Positions 12,884 to 24,837 are shown, counted from the stretch's first letter. The stretch is DNA of 64,000 nucleotides from Notospermus geniculatus (GCA_002633025.1 NMRB01000437.1:262913-326912); one strand, 5' to 3'. The notes: generated from the letters alone by a model not told the origin. Translations and numbers: made by a program.

Positions 12884-13175
12884 CTTCACACACTAACGTT
12901 ACTGGACGCGCAATTCGCCTGTCTGTGTGGAGGTTGGGGTACCGAATACGATACATGCGAAAAAACGATAAATTTCATGAAAAGGGGCTGGGCAGAAATG
13001 AAAGGTTGTTACAAGTTCGGCATAATTCTGAAACTATTGTTTCGATTTGCTTGAAACTTGCACAGAGGATGCTTTGTAGTGAATGTTCAACAACTATGAT
13101 GACACAAAGACAATTGCATCATTCTTTGCTAATTAAATTATGGAGACAATGCCAGATTTCAGAGGCCTAGAAAGA

Positions 13176-13498
13176 CTAGGAATATTCATTATTTCACCGC
13201 CGAATTTCACATGGGCCTGTGTCACATAGAATGCTAACAAGTTTGTGTGATATATGTTAAGTATTTGAATTATTTTCTACAAAAAATGGTATTTTAGATT
13301 TTTGGTTCACAGGCCCTACAGCTGTAAGTTGAGCAAGCTTTACAAAGCCATTCAACCAATGTGAAACTAACCACAGGCCTGGGAACCAGCGATGTCACCA
13401 AAAATGACCCAATGGAACTGTGCATTGAGAGCAGAAAATGCATTCTACGTGACACAGGCCCATGCGAAATTCTGCGGTGAAATAACGACTATTCCTTT
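13176..13498. mobile_element. MITE with ~60-bp TIRs
   Basis: The left arm 'aggaatattcattatttcac' with 'catgggcctgtgtcac' is repeated in reverse complement at 13436-13498 ('gtgacacaggcccatg' ... 'gtgaaataacgactattcct'). The element is about 320 bp and has no coding capacity. No clear target duplication was found. Confidence 0.75.
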
Positions 13499-13659
13499 TT
13501 GAAACCCTTAAAAAGGGGCCAAAATATTTCCAAACAACAAAGATGACCTATTCTGTAGATGAATGTTTGGGGGATAAGTACATTGCAACATTTGCCAAAA
13601 TCCCCCACACGACAACTTTACGTATAAGGACAAAAGAAGTTTCGCGTTCTTTAGAGTGT

Positions 13660-14170
13660 TCGCCCATTCTTTTTTCGCCCTTTCCCACTTCGCACTTTTC
13701 ACATTTTGCCCAATATCTGTCTTGCCCTTTGCCGTTTTGCCCAATTTTATTTTCGCACATTTTTGACTCTCCACCACAAAGCCATTCGGAAGTCGCACGG
13801 AAGGGTCACATTTTCATTTCGCCCAAAAGCCATCTCTCCCAACTTTCCCATTTCGCCCAATGACCATTTCGCTCTTTTCCCACAAGGCCCCTTCCCATTT
13901 CGCCCAAGCGCCATTTTGCTTTTGGTAATGGTAAAGGGGCGATGATGATGAATGGGCAATATGGCATTGTGCTAATTGGTGAATGGTCGAAATGGTTAAG
14001 GGGCGAGATGGCATTGGGCGAATCGGCAAATGGTGAATTAACAAAAGCGGTAAGTGGGCGAAAAGATGATTCGGCAATGGGGCGAAATGGTAAAGGGCAA
14101 AATGGGTAGGGGGCGAGACGGCAGAGGGCGGAACGGACCCAAAAAATTGGGCGAAATGGGATTGGGTTAA
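13660..14170. repeat. Minisatellite of TTTCGCCCA-type motif that inverts at its centre
   Basis: From about 13660 to 13920 the plus strand is a degenerate run of 'ttttcgccc', 'atttcgccca' and similar words. From about 13925 to 14170 it switches abruptly to the complement ('gggcgaaatgg', 'aaggggcga'). The whole forms a large imperfect palindrome of short-period repeats. Several long ORFs cross it on both strands, but they are low-complexity by-products. Confidence 0.8.
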
Positions 14171-14336
14171 CTAGGAAGTCACCGTACATGTATATAAATC
14201 TGACACCTTGCAATCATGTTTTTGCGCCTTGGTAGCTAATTGCTAATCACACACCACAGCACCACACTGCCCGTAGGCACATTTCTTGTCGCTGTTGGAA
14301 CCCGACCTTGTATGTATGCACTATACAATTTAAAAC

Positions 14337-14543
14337 ATGCTCTCTATCCGGAACTTTAAGACCAGGCAATGAGGAACTTCTAGGCCCGCCCAAGTGGCAT
14401 TTACCCTAGTAAAAAGTCAATTGTACAATTTGGTCAATCGACCCCAAGCTCTGCTCGACTGCACTGAAGTGAATGGTTGATGAACATGAACTGACTGGTT
14501 GGGGCGGAGCACTCTGGTCTTAAAGTTCCGGATAGAGAGTATG
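14337..14543. mobile_element. Short hairpin MITE (~200 bp)
   Basis: Inverted repeats 'catgctctctatccggaact' (14337 on) and 'agttccggatagagagtatg' (to 14543) continue inward as 'ttaagacca' and its complement, about 30 bp in all. There is no ORF of interest. Nothing coding is seen between 14544 and 15330. Confidence 0.8.
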
Positions 14544-15330
14544 TTTACAAACGCACAGAAAAGTGGGATAGCATCGCGTCGAACGAGCCTGTAACTTGGC
14601 AAAGAAACGTTGCCAAAAAGGCTCACTCTGCCTGGGATCCATAGTATGACAATTTACCTGTTCTGAGGCTTGAGGGTTCATGTCATTCAAAAGTATGTAG
14701 GCTAACTCCAGGGCAGGGAGGTCTGCTCGTATCCTACACTGTGGTTAGGCCTACTCATCCCGGTATTCATGATAATTTCACCCATCAACATCATGATAAT
14801 ATCATGATGTTATAACCAGGGTCGTATCGCCCGGTCCCCCTCTTTCAACGAGGTACCTGTGCCGCGGTAGCGAGTGCGAGTACAGCGGATATTTTCTCAA
14901 TAATCATCAAGGTAACGTGGAGTTTTCATGTTAGTTTTGTTCAGTTACTTGTTTGCCTTTCCTGAATACGTTGCTGCTCAATTTTGTTGTTTTCAGCTTG
15001 CCGTCGAAGATAGCCAGATTAGAACGGGCCAGACCGAATAGATGGCATTCTCCTTGATATGAAACCTCCATATTCTTAGATCTGATTACTTCTCAATGTT
15101 TGGATTACAAAAATGAAAGAATGTCACGGGAAGCTACTTCTCCGTCCGACACTATCGGAACCACAGTTGTGGGATTCAGTTTATTTCTCTTCTCATCTCC
15201 TCTCTCATCAACGCATCTGTCGAATCAAGCCGATTTTCACACCTGCTCTCCATCTATGATCTTGTCAGTGTGGTCAAGGGATATTCGGTCCTTGGGCCTG
15301 TTTTGTAAAGTGATTTAAGTTATTGGTACA

Positions 15331-16264
15331 TGTACACTCTTGATCATAAGTAAATCCGCACAAGATATTCTTGATTTACTCAATAATTACTAATTATTTT
15401 TGCCCATTTTTTGGACATGTGAAAGCCACATGCATTGTCTAATACATTCCGCTTCAATTATTCAAATCGACCAACATCACTGTCCTCCAGAGCAGTTCAA
15501 AGAGGGGAGGATGGTTTGGAGGTTTCACCAACTGAAGTTTTCATCACATTTTTCACCTCCACAACCTTCAGCCTTAGTCAATAAGCGACAGTCCAGTGAA
15601 CATTTTCCAAAAATATATCAAGATCTCGCCAAAAATTGCATTTTTGTCCAAAATCACACCACATGCTTGGCAACCAGTGAACCCAACTGTGAGATGGTCC
15701 CTTAGACTTGTCCCCAGTCAATGCCCTGAATTGAATGTTGGCTAGTTGAACAGGGCAGTTGTTATTCAGAATCATTGTGGTTGGAGTAACACCAACCACA
15801 ACTGATCAATTTCATGCTTTCAACCATAGTTCAATTCAAATTGTCCGGCCGCCAAAACACAATACAGTGTCCTGTTTGCACAGTATAGCGAGGGGGCATC
15901 TCACAGTTGAGTTCACTAGGTTGCCAAGTAAGTGGTGAAATTATGGACAAAAATGCATTTTTTGCTGAGATCTTGATATATTTTTTTAAAAATTTGTCTT
16001 GTCTGTCACTTAGTGACCAAGGCTGAAGGTTGTGCAGGTGAAAAATTTGATGAAAACTTCAGTTGGTGAAACCTCCAAACCACCCTGCCCTCTTTGAACT
16101 GCTGTGGAAGACAGGAATGTTCGTCGATTTGAAAAACTGAAACGGGATGTATTAGACATTACATGTGCCTTTCACTTGTCCAAAAATTGGGAAAAAATAA
16201 TGAGTACTTATTGAGTAATTCAAGAATGTGTGGTGCGGATTTACTTATGATCAAGAGTGTACAT
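15331..16264. repeat. Fold-back element, ~375-bp arms
   Basis: The left arm (about 15331-15704) and the inverted right arm (about 15889-16264) share 'tacactcttgatcataagta', 'ggtttcaccaactgaagttt' and many further blocks. The spacer is about 185 bp. No transposase is encoded. Confidence 0.85.
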
Positions 16265-16549
16265 TTAACCACGTGGAAAGTAAACATGAAGTCGTCTCCA
16301 AATCTTGCAAATTTTCGACCTAACCGGGGTCTTCCTTAGGCACTTTCTAGCTGAGATGGAATAGGGAATGGGCAAAAGGAGAACTAGGCCTAAAGCCAGA
16401 CTAGAGGCTACATGCAACTAGCCTGGCAGGAAAGAGGTAGGCCTATACTAAGGGAGAGAAGAAAATAAGAGTAGGCCTGAACCTAACACCAAACTTGTTG
16501 GCACCTGCCACTAAAGCTGGTAAAAGGGAGACCCGGAGCTTATCAGAAC

Positions 16550-16822
16550 TCAGCAACTGGTGTTGAGACCTGTTGGGCTGATGGTTTTAAGGGTCCACAT
16601 CCACCGCAACTCTGATCTGAGGAGGGTCGTCTCATCCGGACGTGTTTCCAGTATGGTGAACATCAGGTCCTTGACAGAGTGTTCTGGTAGTTTGAAGTTG
16701 GTATAGACTATCGAGCAGTCACGCGCATCCTCTTTCCCTAGCCTGATGTTGGACTTGTGGTTGTTCAGCCTTCTACGGAATCACATGGTCTGTCCGACGT
16801 ACTGGGTGATTGTGGGGCATCA
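16550..16822 (-). pseudogene. Penelope-like element remnant: GIY-YIG endonuclease domain
   Basis: Reading on the minus strand from 16822, the frame begins C-P-T-I-T-Q-Y-V-G-Q-T, then one in-frame TGA, then FRRRLNNHKSN. About 55 residues later it ends SELRWMWTLKT...PTGLNTSC and stops (16552-16550). The YVGQT...R...H arrangement with a C-terminal E..W...L....P.GLN tail is that of the GIY-YIG nuclease domain at the C-terminus of Penelope-like retroelements. The single TGA probably derives from an arginine codon (CGA). The reverse transcriptase part is absent upstream (16830-17300 shows nothing), so this is a truncated dead copy. Confidence 0.7.
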
Positions 16823-17663
16823 CAATCAACCAGTACTCTGACTGACCATGTAAAGTTTTACAATTTTTTACACTTGCCACTGCTTTGCACATCATATCAT
16901 GCACTTATAGAGGCATATGGTGTAAACGTCGGTTAAATATTGGTCAATATAATTTAAGAATACTGCCATCTCCAAACTGACTCATGAAAAACTGCTGTAC
17001 CGGACGGCGTGCCTGCACTGGATTTTTTCTACAATTTATTGGGCACTATATGGTTCTTTATTTTCATGCATGATTTTTCGTTTCCAGAACTTTTCTCTGG
17101 CATCGCGAACCATTCTCCATGACACTTCGTCAGGCAGTAGTGTTACATTATTGTGTCTAACCTGGTTCACCCACCATAAACCCCAAGATTTAGTCGTAGT
17201 TTTTTTCTTATTTTGGGGCTAAAATAGCATTTTCTGTGCACAGTACTTCTGCGTGTTACAATAACTGGAGCCTTTGGACCTGATTTAGCCATCGAATCGT
17301 GTATGGGAAGACGAGATATTTAGGATATCCTATGATTTTTCGTAAGTATGTAGGCAGTGGCACGGATTATTTTGGTTAGCGAATAAGGGGTATTTTCTTG
17401 ATCTTCAAGTAGCCGTTTATCTTTCAGGCCGATGCTTACGTTTCTTGACCCACTGGCCTGAATAGGCAAACAACAATGAAATGTCGGTTGGTGCTTACAC
17501 GGCTCATGGGCATGAAAGAGGTGTCTTCTGATAGCGGTATTCTGGCTGAATGGGTAACATTTAAAGTGGCTGTCTCCTGATGGTGTTAACATTCCAGGGG
17601 AAGGCCTTCTGATTTAAAGGGGAAGTCTGGGTATGGGTATTGGTAATATCCCGGGGATGTGAG
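16823..17663. other. Intergenic, no gene recognised
   Basis: The stretch is AT-rich and has no splice-bounded exon or repeat I can define. The minus-strand ORF at 17320-17592 has some cysteine-histidine pairs but no regular zinc-finger spacing. Confidence 0.4.
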
Positions 17664-17792
17664 GCTGAGTTTACATCGAGGCACACGCGACGCTAACACG
17701 CAGGCGAACAAAGGTTTCATGGGGATGAATCCTTCGTGAAGCCATTGTTCGCCTGCGTGTTCGTGTCCCGTGTGCCTCGATGTAAACTCAGC
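17664..17792. mobile_element. Hairpin MITE (~130 bp)
   Basis: 'gctgagtttacatcgaggca' at the left is the exact complement of 'tgcctcgatgtaaactcagc' at the right, and inner blocks 'cacgcaggcgaacaa'/'ttgttcgcctgcgtg' also pair, so nearly the whole element can fold. The ends resemble those of the 12.2-kb MITE (gct.agtttacat), suggesting a related source. Confidence 0.8.
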
Positions 17793-18121
17793 ATAAGAGC
17801 AACGGCGAGACACGCCCCCCCCCCCTAAAATCACTAGTCCCCAACGTCGCTAGACTTGTTTTCAACCCGTCGACGTGTAAAGGTGTTTGTTTTATATCTT
17901 CGAAATTTTTGTCCAAAAAATTGCTGTTGATAGCCTAATGACATAAGGTACCGTGTATCTTTGGCTCACTATGAAGTTATAGTCAAAGAGTGTTCCATTT
18001 TTTGGCTCATCCGATATACCGATATCTATCATGTCTCTACTGATCGGCTATCATAGCAGCGCTAGTAAGAGAAACAATATCCGGCTTTACAGTTACAACG
18101 TATAACTGCTCTGCACCAAAT

Positions 18122-21100
18122 ATGACACAAGAACCAGATTCTATCAACATCGCGTGGAGTCCCAAGAGCACAACGCCACAGCCAACCCTGACGGCGACGG
18201 AGGAATACGCGTTCACCACAATTCTTTGGACAATCCACTTTGTTCTTGACCCTATCGTCCTGGCGCTTGGCATACTGGGGAATACCTTAGCATTCTGGGT
18301 ACTGCTTCAGCCTCAATACCGAAACCAGACGACATGTTTGTATATGAGGATCTTGGCTGTGTTTGACACAACAATCATCCTACTGAAGAACGTGCAAGTA
18401 GGTCGTTTTTGGTTTTTGTTCGTTTTTATCGTGAGTAGGATGCTTTCTCACTGACAGGCGCCCCAACAGTTAGTATGACACATACAAATTCATGTCTCTG
18501 GAAGATTGGATACATGTATCGGTGCCCAATAAAAACTGGACTAAATTCAAAATTTCAGTAACTTCATTAGTTGTCTGGGCACTTGAGTACAATTTTAAGA
18601 AAATGATTGCCATATATTATTTTACATTAAATTTCATTAGCCATTAGCCACTGGTTTTGCCACAGTGAGACAATATACGGGAGAATCCAACTTACCTTGA
18701 CGCGAGTCCAGATCATATTTTTTTTAAGTTCTAACATTATGCTACCCCTGTATATTACGGTATTATTAGAACTTAGAAATTTTTTATGGCATGGACTCGC
18801 GTCGAGGTAAGTTGGATTCTCCCGTATTGAGAATGTTTGTCAAAAAATGATTTGCCGGGAAAATATGAATTTCAGACTGCCGGATATCAAATAATTGGGA
18901 CATCCTTTACCGCTACCCGGCCATACATTCAACAGATAAAAACAAGGAAGTGACTATTCGGCGAGCCCTGTTCTCTGTGCAGTTACTTTGTTTCAGCTTG
19001 GGTAGCGCGCCGAGGAAATTAGTAATGCACCGCAGCGATCAACGAAAATCGAGATTACAAAACGCACTCAAAACAGCAAATTAGCGAATTCGGTGATCCC
19101 TTCATGTGGGTGAAAAACTAAGTAGCTGGGGCATCCGGCTTAAGGCAGATTTGGGCCGAGTTTTGTTGACTTTTAAAAGAAATAAATGGCTACTAAGCGA
19201 TCGGAAGTAACCTGGTTCCCTGGGCGTCCGACGGTGGCGCTGGTTGACGATTCGTGTCGAAGCCCAGGTATCCGCAACTCAGACTACCTGCCGGAATTCC
19301 GGCAGGTGGGAAGCCGTTGATTCTAAGCGTCGATTAAACGTCGTGTAAATTAGGTTGATTGGGGTATAAAAAATTTGTTATCATTAGCACGTTTTAGAAT
19401 AGTTATAGCATTTCTAATAAAGTGGAAATTGAAATTTATAATTAACGATTAAGAGTGTGTTCACGAGAGGACCATGCAAAAAGTGATAAAGTGAAAAATT
19501 TAGAATTCGTCGAAATTTGGTGGGCAGTTTCCTTCTACCAAGAAATGAAAAAATCCAAAATATTAGTTAAGTCCGTTAATTACTTAATTAATTAATTACC
19601 AAAAACAAAATATCCCATTTTCGGCACCACATTTCATGTATTTTCAACAATAAACTTTGAGAGACTCTACATCAAAAACCTGTGGCCCAATTTTTTTCAT
19701 ATTTGTACCAGAGTGTACTTATGCATCCGTCTTCTAAATGATATATGAACCATTCGAATATTTTTTAANCACAGGTGTGACCTATGGTAAAAATTTGGAC
19801 AAAATCCGTGATCCACTATTTTATCACTTTTTGCAGATTTTGCATGGTTTTCTCACGTACGAACTCTTAAGCTCTGACTAATTTTGGAGTGAATCGAGTG
19901 CCGGAATGAATCGCATACAGAGTCAAATTTCAAATTTAAAGATGGCGTCTTCGCTTTGGGCCAGTTCACACATTAAAACCATGTAAAAATACAAGTATAA
20001 CGACGATACATTCGAGTTATCCATTGCGAGTACATTTTCTAAAGACATTGTTGACAACGAGCAGCAGAGAAGTCATTTCTGACAGGTAATACACACATAT
20101 ACATCTGTTTTGCACTTCGCTTTTGGACACGGCTTTCCCAGTGATGACGTCACTGCTATTTATAGACGGTTGTGGATACCTGGGCTCCTACACGAATAGT
20201 AAGTGCCACCGTCGAGCCCAGGGAACCAGGTTAGATCGGAAGTGGATATTCGGCATGTAAAATGTTCGCTGGATACAAAAATCTGTCCTAGATGACAAGC
20301 AAACAATACTGAATACTCACGACCACCGGTTAGCATGGGCCAATGAAACCCCGTAGCTGCTGGTGGCCTCGGTGACTCAGTCGGCTTAGCGTTTGCCTCC
20401 TAAACCTGTGGGGTCCCTAGTCCGACTAATTCCCTATGGTGGTTGCAGAAAGAGCCACTCGCCAATACATTCTCATGAATAATAAATGTGGCCTGTCGGT
20501 TCGCTGAGCAAGGCTAAGTTTGTTCACTGTACATCCATCTGGCTCGCTGCGCAATTGCGCAACACAAATCTGCTCAGAGAGCGGCTCGCTATCTAAGAAC
20601 ATGCCGGATTGTTGCCCAGGAAGCGGCACGCCAAATCAGGCAGCCAAAAACAAACAAAACAAAAATAAAACAAAATAAGTTATATCTTACCCCGGGCCCC
20701 CCACTCATTAATTTTTGGGTACACATATGCTCGTACCTGAGTTTGAAAAGGACCCCCTTACGGAAGGAACCAAGGGAAATTTTCCACCCCTTTCTGCACC
20801 AATTAGACCCCTAACGGAAGGAACCAAGATATTTTCACCCCTTTTCGGGATTTTTCATGCAATTAGAAACCCTAATTTTGAAGGAACCAATGGATTTTCA
20901 CCCCCTTTTTACAAGCTTTTTCATTGAGAATAGGACTTTCATACCCCTTTTTATTATTTTTTCGGGAAGAGAACCTCCCCCCCCCCCTTTTTAAGAATTT
21001 TTCGGGAGAAAAGTACCCCTATTTTAAGTGTTTTTCGGGAATTTTTTCCCGAACAGTGCTGCCGAAAATGACCCCTTTTACCGCGAAAATTGGAACGAGC

Positions 21101-23461
21101 ATGCGGCATGGTTGACCCCTGAGTGGGGGGGGGGGGGTGCGGGTATCTTACATCATATATCAAAAGAAGAAAGCACAAAAATTGATATTTACCTTACATC
21201 ATAGTTATAAACTATTTGTAACAAAAAAATCAAACATGTCGCTCTATCCCAGTACATGATGAATATGTAATAGACATGGTGAAAAATGCAATGCCGGTAT
21301 TTCACCCTCCTATCATTTAAAAAAGCAATGGGCCACGTTTCAGTTGAGTATCCATTCGAAGAAATATTTGATGTAGTCAGTAATCCGTTGGAGGTCAGGC
21401 TTATAACGCTCAAATTTATTGGCACATTCATTTCGCCACTAACATTTTTCATTGATAGCGGACATTGATCATGTGGAACCCAGATATACTCCGCGACATC
21501 GAGTTCGGAAAGTGGTTTTGCCCGCAGTACTGGTTCTTTTCCTTCAACATCTACGGCCTCAGCAATTGGGCAGTCGTCTGTATGACCTTTGACCGCTTTA
21601 TCGCCGTCTGCTATCCCTTCAAGGTCAGTGACTAATAATCACCAGTTTTTTTTGGTGTCTGGTCGGTAACAAACTGAAAGTGAAGTAATTGCCAGTGGTT
21701 GTTTCTCATGGTTTTCATGACTACAAGTTCTGTTTGAGGCCCATCAGCCCCTGCCGTTTCCCAACAAAGAATTTATAATTCAAACTTCTCCATTGAATGA
21801 ACATATGTAGCGTTATTAGCACCCATCCTTTTCAACTTCAATTATCCAGGCGTCAACGTGGTGCACGAAGAGAAGAGCCAAAATTTCAGCGGCGTTGATC
21901 GTGCTGGCCTTGGCGGCACTCCAGGCCCCAAGCTTGCTGAGTGAACCAGATAGAGACAATATTAACCTCGGCAAAAACACCTGCTCCTACAAAAAAGAGT
22001 TCATAGCTTCGTGGTACCCCAATGTCAGGAATATCCTTTTTTGCGTGCTGTCGCTTGGGGTGCCTCTGGTTTTAGTTGTCATTTTCAACATAGCAATAGT
22101 TGCAAAGGTAAAGTAGGGGCCTAAACGTTATACAATTAGAAGCGTGTTTCATACATGCCTCAACAATAAAATTACGGAGACTGTGAGGCACCGCTGAGTG
22201 TACCGCACACCATCTTTCACAAAATAAGTTTACTAAGTATAATTAACGAAAAGTTAAACTTTTTAATACCAGCATACAAGCAGTAAGACGGTGACAAAAA
22301 TGTTCTCCATGCCGTGTAACTCAAGCATGCCCTCACCAAGAAGATTTATAACTTATAACTTATTTATGACTTATAACCACCTACACTTTTTTGCTTATCA
22401 ATTTCTGTTGAGTATGGAGAGAACTTTTTGTTTTGAAAGTGTTAAATCTGTATTGGAGTAACACTTGTGCAACCTTTAGCGGGCATGGGATTTTTTTGTG
22501 AAATTTGTTTGTGAGCTCCGGATGTCGAGTCTGCACATTTGTGTCAATCCTAAAGTTCTATTCCACTTTTAATCGTTCCCACAGGTCGTTGGCCGAAAGC
22601 AAGAACAGGTGAAAATGGGCGTGGTCAAGGCCGACCAAAATACACAAGCTCTGGTCCTTCTCTTCATTGTTACGGGGGTATTCGTTTTTACCAATCTGCC
22701 CTGGGTGTTCGACCAGCTTGTCTGGGAGTACCTACTCGAGTTGGCAACTGGAGAAAATTATCAGGAGAACTACAGGTTGAAAAGGCTTCGACCTGTCGTT
22801 CATGAGGTGAGTAGGCGTATAGGCCCTGTAATGAGTTGAGTTCAGGTAAAGCAGAGGGGCAGCGAGTTGGATTCCTGGTCAAGCCGCTGTTTTATCTCAA
22901 TTGCTCTAAAGGAACTGGAAATCCAGTTATAACTGCTCGTGAATTTTCAAGAAAAGCTGCTGGAGAAACTGCAGACTGGCCCAGAAAAAATATCCATCGA
23001 ATAAAAGTGATCAATAGAATTCCTCTATTGTTTGCTGGGAAGTTTTGTTGGCCAGTCTGTGGGATAGTGTCAAGCGCTTTGAGTCTGTTTTACACCAACA
23101 AGCTGGACATTTTGACAGCGTAGTCTCGCACGGACGCTAGAACGTTCGCACAAGAAAATTATTGCTTTATAAATACCTAGAAGCCCATCGGTGCACATCA
23201 CAAGATACTGCTTGTATGTAGGCGGCCATCCGTGCACATCAAAACACTACAGCATTTACTAGGTCCATCTGTGCTCATCTATTTCATATGTTGCAGGTGC
23301 TAATGTTTTTCCTTTTCGCCAATTCCTCATTAAATTTCTACGTCTACTGCATGGGCTGCAGAAAGTTCAGGAAGGACCTCGTCAAAATGATCAGCAACGT
23401 ATGCTGTCTGCGATCACCGAATTCTAATAAAACGAGCTCTGACGTTTCGACTATAACTTGA
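18122..23461 (+). CDS. Class A (rhodopsin-like) GPCR, gene B, 5 exons
   Basis: Exons: 18122-18397, 21459-21623, 21850-22107, 22585-22806 and 23297-23461 (TGA). All four introns are phase 0 with GT-AG ends, giving 361 aa. TM1 is about 34-62 with G-I-L-G-N54; TM2 72-91 has LAVFD. TM3 contains C113, which can pair with C192 in loop 2, and ends D137-R138-F139. TM4 is 159-178, TM5 207-232, TM6 254-275 (TNLPW), and TM7 308-325 has N320-F-Y-V-Y324 followed by CMGCRKFRKDL as helix 8. Two cysteines near 343 could be lipidated. The N-terminus is short and lacks a signal peptide; ATG 18122 is the first in frame. This is a plasma-membrane receptor of unknown ligand. It shares the loop-1 block RNQ[T/S]TCxYM with gene A, but its exon structure is quite different, so it is a more distant relative. 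No disabling change is seen. Confidence 0.88.
18675..18827. mobile_element. Hairpin MITE in intron 1 of GPCR B
   Basis: 'atacgggagaatccaactta' with 'cgcgagtcc' is repeated in reverse complement at 18793-18827 ('ggactcgcgtcgaggtaagt' ... 'ggattctcccgtat'). The spacer is about 80 bp and itself partly palindromic. Confidence 0.8.
19208..20233. mobile_element. 1.03-kb MITE with perfect 9-bp TSD (family 2, MULE-like)
   Basis: TIRs 'taacctggttccctgggc' and the complement at 20216-20233 continue inward with further matching blocks ('gatacctgggc', 'gtgccaccgtcg'). The target duplication gatcggaag is perfect (19199-19207 and 20234-20242). Internally, about 19440-19870 forms a second inverted repeat ('gcaaaaagtgataaa.tga' against 'ttatcactttttgcag'). 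There is no transposase. The 9-bp duplication suggests mobilisation by a Mutator-type enzyme, but the TIR sequence is unrelated to family 1. One N at 19769. Confidence 0.85.
20365..20436 (+). repeat. tRNA-derived SINE head (probable)
   Basis: The segment 'gcctcggtgactcagtcggc' resembles a tRNA acceptor arm and A box (TGACTCAGTCGG). It continues 'ttagcgtttgcctcctaaac' as an anticodon-like arm and 'ggggtccctagtccgac' at the place of a B box. The B box is degenerate and there is no matching acceptor 3' strand, so this is a SINE or tRNA relic, not a functional tRNA. Confidence 0.45.
20692..21140. repeat. G-run-flanked repeat with tandem 'ggaaccaa...ttcacccc' units
   Basis: The left end 'gggccccccactcattaa' and the right end 'ctgagtggggggg' are roughly inverted. 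Between them, about 70-80-bp units beginning 'ggaaggaaccaa' and ending 'tttcacccc' recur at about 20761, 20818 and 20880, with degenerate 'tttttcggga' units to 21045. It lies wholly in intron 1 of GPCR B. Confidence 0.5.
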
Positions 23462-23661
23462 AAGAAAGCCTGAGCCGCCACGATACCTGAAACGATGCAG
23501 TTGTTGTTGACGACGCCCCAGACAAAATTACCAATAGTCCGGCAGCCAAATAGCTTTTTTCCACTGAACCCGGAAATGTCTGACAGCTAATCATCGCTAA
23601 TGCATTTAGTATGAGTATATGATGGCCATAACGTAATAAACCGGCAACGTAATAAACCAGG

Positions 23662-23799
23662 GGTCGTATTCAAAAAGGGTGTTTAAGACTTAGATGCGTG
23701 TAACTTCGTCAGATGCATGGTGGAAGTATGTGCATTTAGTGAAGTTACACGCGTCTAAGTCTTAATCGCACGATGATCACCCTTTTTGAATACGGCACC
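23662..23799. mobile_element. Hairpin MITE (~138 bp) just 3' of GPCR B
   Basis: 'ggtcgtattcaaaaagggtg' pairs with 'caccctttttgaatacggca', and 'aagacttagatgcgtgtaac' pairs with 'gttacacgcgtctaagtctt'. It starts about 200 bp past the stop codon and could lie in the 3' UTR. Confidence 0.85.
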
Positions 23800-23989
23800 T
23801 ACTGTCTATTACTTCAAGCAGTGACATTTTCGTTCTGGGTTGATCACTGCTTTAACGCAACCACGGCTTTTTAGTCCAGGCGCTGAGATGTGCACGAGAC
23901 AGGCCCGACCAAACTATAGAAATTATAAAAGAGAGGTACTTTCTCAAGTAAAATTAAGAGGAAAAATAAGTATTTGACATGTATACTTA

Positions 23990-24587
23990 TGCTGTGTTCA
24001 CACTAGAGCGCGGTCCGTTACGAACGTCACGATTGACCATTCGTAGCTGATCGTGGAATGCCAGTGTTTGTTTAATTCTCTGAAGTTTCACGTTTGGATA
24101 CGTGGTGATGCGAGTCGATATATTCTGATGCGCTTGGATGCGACATGGTCACGATTGGTCAATTTCAGGTGGCACGAAGAGCGCCACGATTGAAATCGTG
24201 GTCTTAATCGTGGAGTGATCGTGGTGATCCTGTCAGATCTTATCACACCTTGAGGGCAATCGTGACGGCAATCGCGACAATCGTGTTGATCGTAGAAAAT
24301 TTTTGAACCGTTCAAAACGTTTCTACGATCAATATGATTGCCAAGACTGACCTCAAGATCTGATACGACATGTACGATTACTCCACGATTAAGATCACGA
24401 TTTCAATCAGAAACCTAGCAATTTTTTTTAAAAACGTCCCAAATTTTTCTTACGATCAATACGATTGCCACGAACTGACCTCAAGATCTGATAAGATCTG
24501 ATAGGACATGTACGATCGTCACGATTACTCCACGATTAAGATCGCGATTTCAATCGTGGCGTGATTCGTGATAGTGTGAACATAGCA
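23990..24587. mobile_element. MITE, TTA target-site duplication (PIF/Harbinger-like)
   Basis: TIRs 'tgctgtgttcacact' and 'agtgtgaacatagca' are flanked by TTA (23987-23989 and 24588-24590). The interior is packed with 'cacgattgaaatcgtg'-type palindromes, many of them direct and inverted versions of 'acgatt' and 'aatcgtg'. It encodes nothing. Confidence 0.75.
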
Positions 24588-24837
24588 TTAGCAGATTCAA
24601 GTATATTTCATAAAGAGGCTCGAATGATTTCAAGGTGGCTGACGGCACACATTTTAATCGTAAAATGTTGTGCACAGTTAGCTGATGAAAAGGCCAAGGC
24701 CATTGTGCTCACCTCTGTGATAAGTCTCTGTGGTAAAGTAAAACGTTGACACTCATGGTGAATGATGAAGAATCAGTACAGACACGATAAAGCTGAACAC
24801 ACCAAATTATTTCATCTGATCAGCAATGATTTAATCA

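Noticed and set aside
13508-14213. Cluster of six overlapping ORFs on both strands
   Set aside because: All are low-complexity translations of the TTTCGCCCA minisatellite.
20365-20436. A functional tRNA gene
   Set aside because: The A-box region fits, but the B box is degenerate and no acceptor stem can be closed; kept only as a SINE-like relic.
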